This document shows, in pieces, positions 1 through 8,689 of a stretch of DNA of 64,000 nucleotides; the stretch's first letter is position 1, and each line of letters begins with the position of its first letter. The DNA lies in the NCBI GenBank assembly GCA_020849105.1, contig JADLGW010000056.1, positions 124,001 through 188,000 on the forward strand, written 5' to 3'. Below the pieces are notes generated by a model that was not told where the DNA came from, did no database searches, and was given only the letters and a program-made list of their open reading frames with translations. This DNA comes from Phycisphaerales bacterium (GTDB lineage: Bacteria; Planctomycetota; Phycisphaerae; Phycisphaerales; UBA1924). The position numbers and the translations under genes were made by a program.

Positions 1-1749
1 GAGTTCTCGGGCGTAGTCGGGCGCCGCGGGACCAAAGAGCGCGCCGGCGATCGGTGCTCGGTAAGGCCACTTGCGCCGCGCCGCGACCTCTGGCGGGAGG
101 GATCGCCGGGCGGCGGCCCTCAGGGTGATCTTCTCACGAAGCCCGGACATCTTCAGGCGGTCCGGCAGGCCGGCGCAGAACTCGACCACGTCCGGATCCA
201 GGTACGGGTATCGCCCCTCGACCCCGTGCGCCATGATCGCCCTGTCGCCCTGGGCCGCGAGGAGGTAGGGCGTCATGAACGTTGCGATCTCCAGGTGCTG
301 GGCTCGGCCCAGCGGCGAGGCAGACGCCCAGCCTTCCGGCAGCGCCGCGGCCACACGGTCGTTGAGCGCGTCGTCATTGAGCGCCGCACGGACGTCGCCC
401 GACAGAAACCGCATCGTCCAGGCCGTGTTCTCCCAGCGCAGCCGGTGTGAGTAGTGGGGGTGGTGGGTTTCGGTCAGCCCCGTACGGAAGAACTCCTGCC
501 ACATGGAACCCTGCGCCGCGTCTGCGACATACCGGTGCACGCGGGACATGAGCGCCGCGCGCATGGTGCTCCCGGGCTGCCGCGCCCAGAACCGCCGTAC
601 CTTGTCCTCCTTGAACAGGTCGTAGCCGCCCAGAAACTCATCGGCCCCCTCCCCCGTGAGGACAACGCGCATCCCCAGCCCCCGCACCAGAGAAGACAAG
701 AGAAACATGGGAACCGGCGCCGTGCGCAGCAGCGGCGACTCCGCATGAAACACCGCGTCGGGCAGTGCATCGCGGACGGACGCCGGTGTCGCAATGACTT
801 CGTGGTGGGTCGTCCCGAGGTCGACCGCCATGCGACGCTGCGCCCCGCCCTCGTCGAACCTGGGGTCGTCGAACCTCACGGAGAAGGTCTGCAACGGGCT
901 TGAGTCAGCCCGGCGCACCAGGCGGCTTATCAGTGACGAATCCAGCCCGCCCGACAGATATGCCCCCACAGGGACGTCCGCCCGCAGGCGCAGGTGCACC
1001 GCCCGCTCAAGCCGCGACGCCAGTTCGTCCGCTGCAACTTCAAGAGTGTTCGGCGCCCCGTCGCGACGGCCGATCCGCAGCGTGCTGTAGGCGGTATCCC
1101 GGGCCCGCAGGTCCGGGCCGAATCGCACCGCGTGACCGGGCAGGAGGCACCGCACCCCCTCGAACACCGTGCACGGCCCCGGAACGGACCACATTGTGAA
1201 CACCGCACCGAGCGATGTGGGGTCCACCCGCGCCGGTACCCGCCTTGACGCGAACACGGCCTTGCACTCCGACCCGAAGACCACCGCGTCCGTGCCCGCC
1301 GCGTAGAATAGCGGCGCGATCCCGACGCGGTCGCGCACCAGCGTGAGCGAATCGTCCCGCGTATCGCGGATTGCCAGCGCAAACTGTCCGTTGAGCCGCC
1401 GCCATGTGTCCGCGCCCCACTGCTCGTACGCGTGGACGATCACCTCCGTATCGCTGCGCGTGCGGAATATATGCCCGGACGCTTCCAGTTCCGTCCGCAA
1501 CTCCGGGTAGTTGAACACCTCGCCGTTAAAGGTGATCCAGACTGTTCCGTCCTCGTTGCACAGGGGCTGATGGCCGCCGGTCAGATCGATGATCGCCAGC
1601 CGGGCGTGCGCCAGCCCGCACCGGTCATCGGCGTACACGCCGTAGCCGTCGGGCCCGCGGTGCCTGAGCGCGCCGGCCATGCAGACCAGGTCGGCGGTGT
1701 CCGGCGCGGCCAGGCCGCGACGCACCATGATCCCCGCGATGCCGCACAT
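1..1749 (-). CDS. asnB: Asparagine synthase-type glutamine amidotransferase (3' end outside window)
   Basis: Glutamine-hydrolysing amidotransferase that would transfer ammonia to an acyl-adenylated acid. The protein begins MCGIAGI, so Cys2 is exposed as the class II (Ntn) glutaminase nucleophile. The ATP-pyrophosphatase half carries SGGLDSS near residue 266, and GEGADEFLGG follows. About 583 codons are visible and the frame is still open at the window edge, so the C-terminus is missing. It lies 16 nt after the acyl ligase on the same strand and probably shares its transcript. The AsnB family includes true asparagine synthetases and paralogues acting on sugars or peptides in EPS/exosortase loci. 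The ACP and ligase next door favour the second role, but this is inference. Confidence 0.9.
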   Translation of the reverse strand, partial: MCGIAGIMVRRGLAAPDTADLVCMAGALRHRGPDGYGVYADDRCGLAHARLAIIDLTGGHQPLCNEDGTVWITFNGEVFNYPELRTELEASGHIFRTRSDTEVIVHAYEQWGADTWRRLNGQFALAIRDTRDDSLTLVRDRVGIAPLFYAAGTDAVVFGSECKAVFASRRVPARVDPTSLGAVFTMWSVPGPCTVFEGVRCLLPGHAVRFGPDLRARDTAYSTLRIGRRDGAPNTLEVAADELASRLERAVHLRLRADVPVGAYLSGGLDSSLISRLVRRADSSPLQTFSVRFDDPRFDEGGAQRRMAVDLGTTHHEVIATPASVRDALPDAVFHAESPLLRTAPVPMFLLSSLVRGLGMRVVLTGEGADEFLGGYDLFKEDKVRRFWARQPGSTMRAALMSRVHRYVADAAQGSMWQEFFRTGLTETHHPHYSHRLRWENTAWTMRFLSGDVRAALNDDALNDRVAAALPEGWASASPLGRAQHLEIATFMTPYLLAAQGDRAIMAHGVEGRYPYLDPDVVEFCAGLPDRLKMSGLREKITLRAAARRSLPPEVAARRKWPYRAPIAGALFGPAAPDYAREL

Positions 1750-1765
1750 GGCAGCGGCCCTCCCG

Positions 1766-3319
1766 TCAGTTGGGCGCGGCGTTCCGCAGGTCCAGACGCC
1801 GCACCTTGCCCGACGCGGTTTTCGGCAACTCGGAGCGTATCTCCACGAATCGCGGCACCAGACCGGGCTCCAGGCGCATCCGGCAGAACGCCCGCACCCG
1901 TGTCTCGCTCAGCGTCTCACCGGTCCGCGCCACCAGAACGGCCTTGATCGCCGATCCGTCATTCTCGTCGGGAACCCCGACAACCGCCGCCTCGGCCACC
2001 CCCGGCATCTCGCACAGCGCGTGCTCGATCGCCGCCGGGGCGACCTTTTCGCCGCGGCACTTGAAGATGTCATCCGAGCGGCAGATGAAGTACATCAGCC
2101 CCGCGCCGTCCGTGCGGAATCGGTCCCCCGTGTGCAGCACCGGTTCGCCCGGCACATCGCCGGGGCGCAGTTTCTCGGCCGTCTCCTTCGGTTTGCCCCA
2201 ATAGCCCCGCATGACGTTGGAGCCGCGGATCACCAGTTCACCCTCGGCCCCCGGCGGCAGCCGGCGGCCCCCGTCATCAATCAGGTACGCCTCGCAGTTC
2301 GGGATGGCGCGGCCAACGGATTCGGGGTGCGAATCCACGAGCGCGGGGTCCAGGTAGAGGGCCCGCGTGCACTCGGTCTGCCCGTACATGGGATAGACCT
2401 CGACGCCCCGGAACGCCTCGCGCAGCCGCAGCAGGTGCGCAGGCGGGATCGCGTCCGCGGCGTTGGTCATCAGCCGCAGGGCGCCGAGGTCCGCGGGCAC
2501 CGGCGTGATCTGCAGCAACTTTGCAAAGAGCGACGGGACCCCGGGGAGCATGGTGACCCCGTATTGCTCCATCCGGCGCAGCACGTCCAGCGGGAACGTG
2601 AACGACGGCTCCAGCACCACCTCGGACCCGGCCCGCACCGCCGTGAGCACCTGCATGAGCCCGTAACTGAACGCCATCGGCAGCACCGAGCACGTCACGT
2701 CGGCCGCCGTCTGGTGCAGGTAGCGCGCGACGGCGCCCGTGCTGTTCGTGAAGTTGCGGTGTGTGAGCATGGCCCCCTTGGGCAGGCCCGTGGTCCCGGA
2801 GGTGTAGATGATCGCCGCCAGGTCCTGGTCGATCGTTCCGGGATCGAGCGGGCGATCCAGAGGGCCCGCCAGCGCCCCGCAGACGCACAGGTCGCTCTCG
2901 AGCCCGGCCGGCGGTGCGAACCACGCCGTGGTTGGCCGGCACTCAAGCCCGGCCAGCGCGGCCTGCACCGCGGCCGCGGCGGTGTCCGGTGCGATCAAAA
3001 GTTTCGCCCCGCTGTCCGCCAGGATGCAGCGGATGCGGTCCGTCCGGGCGTCAGCCGCGATCGGTGTGAAGACGCCGCCAGCCCGCAGCGTCGCCCAGAC
3101 CGTGACAGCGGACTCCACGGAGTTCTGAACGACGACCGCGACACGGTCGCCCCGCTCAACCCCCCAGCGCTGCATCGCGGCCGCCAGCGTTCCGCTCTGG
3201 GCCCACAGAGCCGCATAGGTCAGGGTTCCACCGGCATCGCGGACGGCCACGCGCTCAGGGGTTGTTCCGGCCCACGACTCGAGGTATTCCTGGAGAAGGA
3301 ACACAGGGACTCCGGTCAC
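1766..3319 (-). CDS. AMP-forming acyl-CoA/acyl-ACP ligase
   Basis: Adenylate-forming enzyme (ANL superfamily, 517 aa) that activates a carboxylic acid with ATP and passes the acyl group to CoA or a carrier protein. The P-loop-like A3 motif YTSGTTGLPKGA lies near residue 171, followed by the MYGQTE motif, the HTGDRF motif and a C-terminal PKTASGKVRR segment with the catalytic lysine. The start is GTG and overlaps the stop of the carrier-protein gene as GTGA, so translation is probably coupled. The adjacent carrier protein is the likely acyl acceptor. The order ACP, ligase, amidotransferase resembles exosortase-A-associated clusters, although no exosortase lies in the window. Acid specificity cannot be read from sequence. 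Confidence 0.9.
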   Translation of the reverse strand: MTGVPVFLLQEYLESWAGTTPERVAVRDAGGTLTYAALWAQSGTLAAAMQRWGVERGDRVAVVVQNSVESAVTVWATLRAGGVFTPIAADARTDRIRCILADSGAKLLIAPDTAAAAVQAALAGLECRPTTAWFAPPAGLESDLCVCGALAGPLDRPLDPGTIDQDLAAIIYTSGTTGLPKGAMLTHRNFTNSTGAVARYLHQTAADVTCSVLPMAFSYGLMQVLTAVRAGSEVVLEPSFTFPLDVLRRMEQYGVTMLPGVPSLFAKLLQITPVPADLGALRLMTNAADAIPPAHLLRLREAFRGVEVYPMYGQTECTRALYLDPALVDSHPESVGRAIPNCEAYLIDDGGRRLPPGAEGELVIRGSNVMRGYWGKPKETAEKLRPGDVPGEPVLHTGDRFRTDGAGLMYFICRSDDIFKCRGEKVAPAAIEHALCEMPGVAEAAVVGVPDENDGSAIKAVLVARTGETLSETRVRAFCRMRLEPGLVPRFVEIRSELPKTASGKVRRLDLRNAAPN

Positions 3320-3570
3320 CGGGCGCCCGCGGCCTGCTTCCGCTGCACATACGCGGTGATCCGCTGAACGCTATCAAGATTCTCGGGCAGGAGTTCGGTA
3401 TCCGCAACCTTGATCTGGAACTCTTCTTCGAGAAACAGGACGAGTTCCATGGCCCCGGTGGAATCGAGTATGCCGGCCTTGGTCAGGGACTGAACCGGGT
3501 CGATTGCAGCACCGCGATCGAACAGAAAACGGTCCGCAAGGAACGCCCGCACTCTTTCCACCGTTTCCAC
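3316..3570 (-). CDS. Acyl carrier protein
   Basis: Small (84 aa) phosphopantetheine-binding carrier protein. The attachment motif is GILDSTGAMELV, in which the Ser after Asp would carry the 4'-phosphopantetheine arm, and the acidic helix EEEFQIKV follows as usual for ACPs. The start chosen is a GTG preceded by a purine-rich GGGGGGA stretch at SD distance; the open frame extends upstream but with non-ACP-like sequence. It is the first gene of a unit with the acyl ligase (GTGA overlap) and an AsnB-type amidotransferase, so it is probably a dedicated carrier for that pathway and not the fatty-acid synthase ACP. Confidence 0.85.
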   Translation of the reverse strand: METVERVRAFLADRFLFDRGAAIDPVQSLTKAGILDSTGAMELVLFLEEEFQIKVADTELLPENLDSVQRITAYVQRKQAAGAR

Positions 3571-3653
3571 GAGGGTCCCCCCTGGGGAACAAACACGCCC
3601 CGAACAGATTCGCCGCACGCTCCCGCGAACCGTGGCACGCCGTGGCCCGGACC

Positions 3654-3659
3654 AATATA
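3654..3659 (-). promoter_or_regulatory. Candidate -10 box of the ACP operon
   Basis: TATATT inside an AT-rich island (ATATAT) of an otherwise very GC-rich 205-nt spacer, about 84 nt upstream of the ACP start. No convincing -35 is seen at 16-18 nt. Confidence 0.35.
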
Positions 3660-3775
3660 TGTCGGCCTCGGAGGGGGGTGGCTTTGCCCCATGAAAGGTT
3701 CCCGAGACCCCCCCCGGGACAGGGTGGTGCGGGTGCGGGATGACTGCGAACCGTGGTCGCGGCATCACCGCCAGA

Positions 3776-5890
3776 CTACTTGACCGTCATAACCTCCTTC
3801 ATCAGGCTGGCCGGCATGGCGCGGTATTCCAGGAACTCCATCGTTGAACTCGCCCGACCCTGCGACAGCCCGCGGATCACCGTCGTATACCCGAACAACT
3901 CGGACAGGGGCACCTCGGCGGTCACTAACTTCACATGCCCGCGGTCGTCGGTGTCCACGATCATGCCGCGACGGCTGGACAGGTCGCCCGTGATGTTTCC
4001 GAGATAGTCGTCCGGGACGGTCACCACGACCTTCATGATCGGCTCCAGCAGCACGTTGCCCGCACGGGCGACCGCCTCCTGCAGCGCCAGGCGCCCCGCC
4101 TGCTCGAACGCGACCTGGGAACTGTCGACCGCGTGGCTGGACCCGTCCACCAGTTCGACCTTGATGTTGATGAGCGGGTAGCCGGCGGTGACACCGGACA
4201 CCGCCGTTTCGCGGACGCCCTTCTCGACGGACGGGATGTACTCCTTCGGGATCGACCCGCCCACGATCTTGTTCTCAAACGCGATGTGGTCATCGAAGTC
4301 CAGTTCGTCGGCCTCCGCCTGCGCCGCGGTGTACGGCATGAGGTTGATCGTGCAGTCGCCGTACTGGCCGCGTCCCCCCGTCTGCTTGACGAACTTCCCG
4401 CGGACCCACTCGACCTTCTTCGTGATCGCCTCGCGGTACGACACCCGCGGCTTGCCCACGGTGACGTTGATCTTCATGTCGCGGACCAGTTTGGTCCGGA
4501 TGATGTCGAGGTGGAGCTCACCCATGCCGGCGATGATGGTCTGGCCGGTCTCCTCGTCGTAGTGGGAACGGAACGACGGGTCCTCGCGCCGGATGGTCGC
4601 CAGGGCCTCGGCCAGTTTCCGCTTGTCGTCTGTGGTCTTGGGCTCAATGGACATGCTGATGACCGGCTCCGGGAAGGTCATCCGCTCCAGCAGGATCGGG
4701 TTGTCCTGGTCGCAGAGCGTGTCGCCCGTGTAACTGTCCTTGATCCCGATGACCGCCACGATGTTGCCCGCGCCCACTTCCTCCATCGGCTGGCGGTGCT
4801 GCGCGTGCATCTCGTAGATGCGGCTTGCGTTCTCGCGCTTCCCGTTGCCCGGGTTGAGCAGACGCGTGCCCTTCGCCAGTTTGCCGGAGTAGATGCGGAT
4901 GTACGTCAGGTCGCCGTGCTGGTCGGAGACGACCTTGAACACCAGCGCGGAGAACGGTGCGCTCTCATCATGCGGGCGCGTCAGCATCGTCTCCGGGTCG
5001 CGCGGGTCCGTGCCCTCGACCGGCGGCACCTCGTTGGGCGCCGGGAGGTAATCGATGACCGCGTCCAGCAGCCGCTGCACGCCGATGTTCCGCAGCGCTG
5101 CCCCGCACAGCACCGGGTAGCACGCCCGGACGATGGTCCCCTTGCGCACCGCGGCCTTGATCTCCGCGTTGGTCACGGACGACTCGTCCGTCAGGTACTT
5201 CTCCATTAGGTGGTCGTCGAGTTCCGCCGCCTGCTCGATCAGCCGGTGCCGCCACTGCTTCGCCGTGTCCAGCAGGTCGGCCGGGATGTCCTTCTCCGTG
5301 ACGACCGCGCCCTTCTCATCGGCGTCGAAGAAGAACGCCCGCATCAGCAGGAGGTCGATGATGCCCTTGAACCCGTGCCCCTGACCGATCGGGTACTGGA
5401 TGGCGATCGCGTTGGCCCCCAGGCGGCTCTTGATCGTCTTGAACGAGAAGTCGAAGTCCCCGCCCAGTTTGTCCATCTTGTTCACGAAGCACAGCCGCGG
5501 CACCTTGTACCGGTCCGCCTGGCGCCACACCGTCTCGGACTGCGCCTCGACGCCCTCCTTGCCGTCGAACACCGCGACCGCGCCGTCGAGCACGCGCAGT
5601 GACCGCTCGACCTCGATCGTGAAGTCCACGTGCCCGGGCGTGTCGATCAGGTTGATCTTGTATTCCTCGCCGTTGTGGGTCCACGGGCAGGTGGTGGCGG
5701 CGGACTGGATCGTGATGCCGCGCTCCTGTTCGTCCTGCAGGAAGTCCATGGTCGCGGTGCCCTCGTGCACCTCGCCCATCTTGTAGGTCTTGCCGGTATA
5801 GAACAGGATGCGTTCCGACACCGTGGTCTTGCCCGCGTCGATGTGGGCACAGATTCCGATGTTGCGGATATGGGACAGGTCGTTTGCCAT
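3776..5890 (-). CDS. fusA: Translation elongation factor G
   Basis: Ribosomal translocase GTPase of 704 aa, the normal family length. G1 reads AHIDAGKTT near residue 13, G3 is DTPGHVDFT and G4 is NKMD; domains II-V follow, with the C-terminal GYTTVIRGLSQGRASSTMEF block. The start is the ATG giving MANDLSHIRNIG; the frame is open upstream but has no EF-G similarity. It is not in a str operon: no rpsL, rpsG or tuf is adjacent. Many planctomycetes carry more than one EF-G, so whether this is the only copy cannot be told. A 369-nt leader with a hairpin and a possible mini-ORF lies upstream. Confidence 0.95.
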   Translation of the reverse strand: MANDLSHIRNIGICAHIDAGKTTVSERILFYTGKTYKMGEVHEGTATMDFLQDEQERGITIQSAATTCPWTHNGEEYKINLIDTPGHVDFTIEVERSLRVLDGAVAVFDGKEGVEAQSETVWRQADRYKVPRLCFVNKMDKLGGDFDFSFKTIKSRLGANAIAIQYPIGQGHGFKGIIDLLLMRAFFFDADEKGAVVTEKDIPADLLDTAKQWRHRLIEQAAELDDHLMEKYLTDESSVTNAEIKAAVRKGTIVRACYPVLCGAALRNIGVQRLLDAVIDYLPAPNEVPPVEGTDPRDPETMLTRPHDESAPFSALVFKVVSDQHGDLTYIRIYSGKLAKGTRLLNPGNGKRENASRIYEMHAQHRQPMEEVGAGNIVAVIGIKDSYTGDTLCDQDNPILLERMTFPEPVISMSIEPKTTDDKRKLAEALATIRREDPSFRSHYDEETGQTIIAGMGELHLDIIRTKLVRDMKINVTVGKPRVSYREAITKKVEWVRGKFVKQTGGRGQYGDCTINLMPYTAAQAEADELDFDDHIAFENKIVGGSIPKEYIPSVEKGVRETAVSGVTAGYPLINIKVELVDGSSHAVDSSQVAFEQAGRLALQEAVARAGNVLLEPIMKVVVTVPDDYLGNITGDLSSRRGMIVDTDDRGHVKLVTAEVPLSELFGYTTVIRGLSQGRASSTMEFLEYRAMPASLMKEVMTVK

Positions 5891-5911
5891 GGTCGGGGTT
5901 CTCGCTGCGGA

Positions 5912-5940
5912 CGCCGGGCACCGGGATAACGCGCCCGGCG
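5912..5940 (-). promoter_or_regulatory. Hairpin in fusA 5' leader
   Basis: Perfect 8-bp inverted repeat with a 13-nt loop, ending 22 nt before the fusA start codon. It could affect initiation or simply be a GC-rich accident. Confidence 0.35.
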
Positions 5941-6090
5941 GGGGTCGGTGATTGCGTGAGGATTGCGGCAACTATCGCCGCGGCGGCGGTGATTCGTGAT
6001 CGATTCCGGCCCTTGGGGTGGGGCTTGCTATTGCCCCCGGGCACGGAGTGTGGGACGCTCCCCGCGGCGTGAGGGGCCGCGGAGGCCACC

Positions 6091-6120
6091 TCAGACGGGT
6101 TCGTCCTGACGCTCGCTCAT
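6091..6120 (-). other. Possible nine-codon leader ORF upstream of fusA
   Basis: ATG encodes MSERQDEPV followed by TGA. It has the best Shine-Dalgarno in the region, AGGAGG at 6128-6133, seven nt before the ATG. It lies 200 nt before fusA on the same strand and could be a translated leader or an accidental SD-ATG pair. No family is recognisable. Confidence 0.3.
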
Positions 6121-6259
6121 GGCGGAGCCTCCTGGACAACCGGGCCCGGCTAGGGCCCGAACAGAAAAGAATGGTAGCGGCGGCACAGGGGCGGTCAAGG
6201 GCGGACCTGCCGTACCACCCCGTGTCAGGGTGGAGTCTGTCCGCCACCCCGTGGTCCCC

Positions 6260-8689
6260 TCAGTTGTGCTCCCCTGCCACTCTCTCGACCCGCGCTCCTT
6301 CTTCCGGCGTCAGTTGCACGAGCGGGTCGAGCCTCAGGTTCTTGTTGAGCGCCAGCACCCTCTTGGCCCACGCTGCCGCCGCCGCCCTGTTCCCGAGTTC
6401 CAGTTCCGCGTCCATGACCTTCAGCGGGAACGTCGTGCCGTGCGGGTCGAGTTCTGCGGCTCGCGTCCACGCCTCGACGGCGCTCCGCAGGCGCTCCTCG
6501 TGCGGCGGCGTGAGGCGTCCGGTGGCTTCCCCACTGAACGCCGCGCGGACCTCCTCGACCGTCCCGGCCCAGCCCCATGCGGAGGCCGTGGATGTGGCCT
6601 CCGCCGCGGCCCACGCGACGCCCGCGTACGGAAGCCGGATCACGTCCGCAAGCCCTTGGAGGTCGTGTTCGTGAATGAGCGTCACCCATGAGAGCCAGAG
6701 TCGGCTCACGGCTTGGGCAGTGGACTGGTGCGGCCACACCATCTCCGACCCTCGGCTCAATCGGTGGACCGCTTCCTCGATCCGATCTCGGGCGAACAGC
6801 GCCAGGCTGCGCTCGAACTCAGCCTGGTCCTTCGCGGGCGCCCCCCTCGAAACACTCGCGAGGTCGGCGGCGATTCTCTCCATCGTGTCGCCGGAGCCGT
6901 TGCCGGACGCAACCAGTTCAACCCGGGCGCGGAACTCCGCGAGGGGCGCTACCAACTCGGCCGCCTCGCGCAGGAGGGATTCCCACCGCCAGACCTTCGC
7001 CGTGACAAACACGCTCACCAGGGCCACGCCCGCCACGCACGCCGCTCCCGCCATCGCCGCGCTCTTGCGGTGCGCGATCCGGTCTGCCAGCGCCGGGCTC
7101 GCCGCGAGCCCCAGCACCGCAAAGAACAGCGCCGCCGAGCCGACGAACACGCCCGTCATCTCGATCTGCGCGTGCGCCGCCAGCGCAAGGGCCGCCGCGG
7201 CGGTCACCCGTCCGGCCCACGCCGAGGTCTTCAGCACCGCCAGCACGCACAGCGACAGCGCGATCCACGCCAGCAGCCCGACACCCCGGGCGATGGCCGA
7301 GTCCGGCGTCGTCGCAGCGGACTCGATCCACGCCCCCAGCAGCGTTGGCACGCTCGCCAGGGCGATGATGGACCAGCGTTCGATGCGTTCGTTTGACACG
7401 TTTCCCGCGGGCTCTGGCGCGAGGATCGTGCTTCCGGCGCGGCCCCGGCCCAAAGCAGGCGGGGGGGCGGCGCCCACCAGGGCCCTCCCGCACGCCCACA
7501 CGAGGCCCAGGAACACGCCGCACCACCCGATGCCCGGCACGCCGAGGCGGGCGCTGAAGTCAAAGAGGATGCTGTGCGGGCTCTCCACGTTCTCCGGGCT
7601 CAGGGCCGGCTTGAGCAGCATGTACGCCTGCTTGAACCCGTCCGGGTCGGTTCCCATCCACGGGTGCGCGACAAACGCCCGTGCGGCACCCTCCAGGTAG
7701 AACCACCGGAACAGGATGCTCGTGTCATGCAGCCGCTCGCCCAGCAACCCGCGCACCACGACGGCCGAGAGCGCCGCCGCGACCACACCGACACCGAGCA
7801 CACCCCCGACCCATGGCCGCACGCCCGGGTCGCGCCGCGCGACAACCCATGTGCCCGCAAGAAGCCCCGCGCCCAGCAACGCGGCCGCGTATCCGCCCTT
7901 GGACCCCGCCATGACCACCGCCGCACCGGCCGCGACAGCGCCGAGCGCAACGACCCCGACAAGGCCGTCCGCGATCAACTGCCGCGCAGGGCGCGTCGCC
8001 CACCAACCCAGCGCCGTCAGCCCCGCGAGCGCCACGAAGGACCACGCCGCGACTGATGCGTAGACGTTGGCAAGCCCGAACCAGCCCGACGCCTCGGGCT
8101 GCATGAGGCGCCGCTCGAACGCCCGGGCCATCGGCGAGCCCTCGGACCATCCGCTCGCGGCCAGGAACGCCGGCTTGTTCGTTTGGTAGTCCGAAACAGT
8201 CTGCGGGTGTTCGATGAAGACCTGCAGGCCGCCCTTGACCGCCAGCATCGCGACAAACCCGAGCAGCGCCGCCACCAGCACCCGCCTCATCGCCGCGTCG
8301 CGCCCCAGGTGGGCCAGCGCCACACCCCCGACCACCGCCGCCAGCCACGTCACGCCGATCCGCGCGTCGTCGAGTTCGAGTTCCGGCCGCGCGTACAGCA
8401 GCACCCGCGCCGCCCCGCACGCCGCCAGTAGCCACATCCACAGCACGGCGCCGCGCCGCCCCCGAGCCTCTCCCAGCATCCCGAGCCCGGCGCCGAGCAG
8501 GATCACCGAATCCGCGAGCAGCGATCCGGTCGGCCCGAGCGAGGTCATCGGAGCGGCCACGATGGTTGGGTCCTGCGACCAGTACGGGAACGCCTCGAGA
8601 CCCGCGGATGCCCGGGTCAGCGCCCCCGCGACGACCAGAAGTGCCCCGGCCCAGCGCAGGACGACGCCGAGTCGTGACTCGTCGTTCAC
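6260..8689 (-). CDS. O-antigen ligase-like polytopic membrane protein
   Basis: An 809-aa protein with many hydrophobic segments over roughly residues 10-500, then a soluble helical C-terminal part. The large periplasmic-loop motif of the Wzy_C/O-antigen ligase superfamily is present: HPWMGTDPDGF near residue 345, then PHSILFDFSARLGVPG. Family members polymerise or transfer polyprenol-linked glycans at the outer face of the inner membrane. The C-terminal 250 residues resemble tetratricopeptide-like helices, as in other long ligase-family proteins. The GTG start overlaps the stop of the WecA/MraY-type gene as GTGA, so the two are probably coupled in surface-polysaccharide synthesis. Which step it performs (ligase or polymerase) is unknown. 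Confidence 0.75.
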   Translation of the reverse strand: MNDESRLGVVLRWAGALLVVAGALTRASAGLEAFPYWSQDPTIVAAPMTSLGPTGSLLADSVILLGAGLGMLGEARGRRGAVLWMWLLAACGAARVLLYARPELELDDARIGVTWLAAVVGGVALAHLGRDAAMRRVLVAALLGFVAMLAVKGGLQVFIEHPQTVSDYQTNKPAFLAASGWSEGSPMARAFERRLMQPEASGWFGLANVYASVAAWSFVALAGLTALGWWATRPARQLIADGLVGVVALGAVAAGAAVVMAGSKGGYAAALLGAGLLAGTWVVARRDPGVRPWVGGVLGVGVVAAALSAVVVRGLLGERLHDTSILFRWFYLEGAARAFVAHPWMGTDPDGFKQAYMLLKPALSPENVESPHSILFDFSARLGVPGIGWCGVFLGLVWACGRALVGAAPPPALGRGRAGSTILAPEPAGNVSNERIERWSIIALASVPTLLGAWIESAATTPDSAIARGVGLLAWIALSLCVLAVLKTSAWAGRVTAAAALALAAHAQIEMTGVFVGSAALFFAVLGLAASPALADRIAHRKSAAMAGAACVAGVALVSVFVTAKVWRWESLLREAAELVAPLAEFRARVELVASGNGSGDTMERIAADLASVSRGAPAKDQAEFERSLALFARDRIEEAVHRLSRGSEMVWPHQSTAQAVSRLWLSWVTLIHEHDLQGLADVIRLPYAGVAWAAAEATSTASAWGWAGTVEEVRAAFSGEATGRLTPPHEERLRSAVEAWTRAAELDPHGTTFPLKVMDAELELGNRAAAAAWAKRVLALNKNLRLDPLVQLTPEEGARVERVAGEHN

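Larger units (their letters stand above)
5891..6259. other. Non-coding spacer upstream of fusA
   Basis: This 369-nt spacer holds no conserved gene. On the fusA strand it contains an 8-bp hairpin (5912-5919 with 5933-5940, CGCCGGGC/GCCCGGCG) just before the start and a nine-codon ORF with a strong SD further upstream. No clear promoter hexamers were found. Confidence 0.5.

Noticed and set aside
1679-3367. Long plus-strand open frame opposite the acyl ligase
   Set aside because: Arg/Pro/His-rich translation without any domain; it is the GC-rich complement of a well-supported gene.
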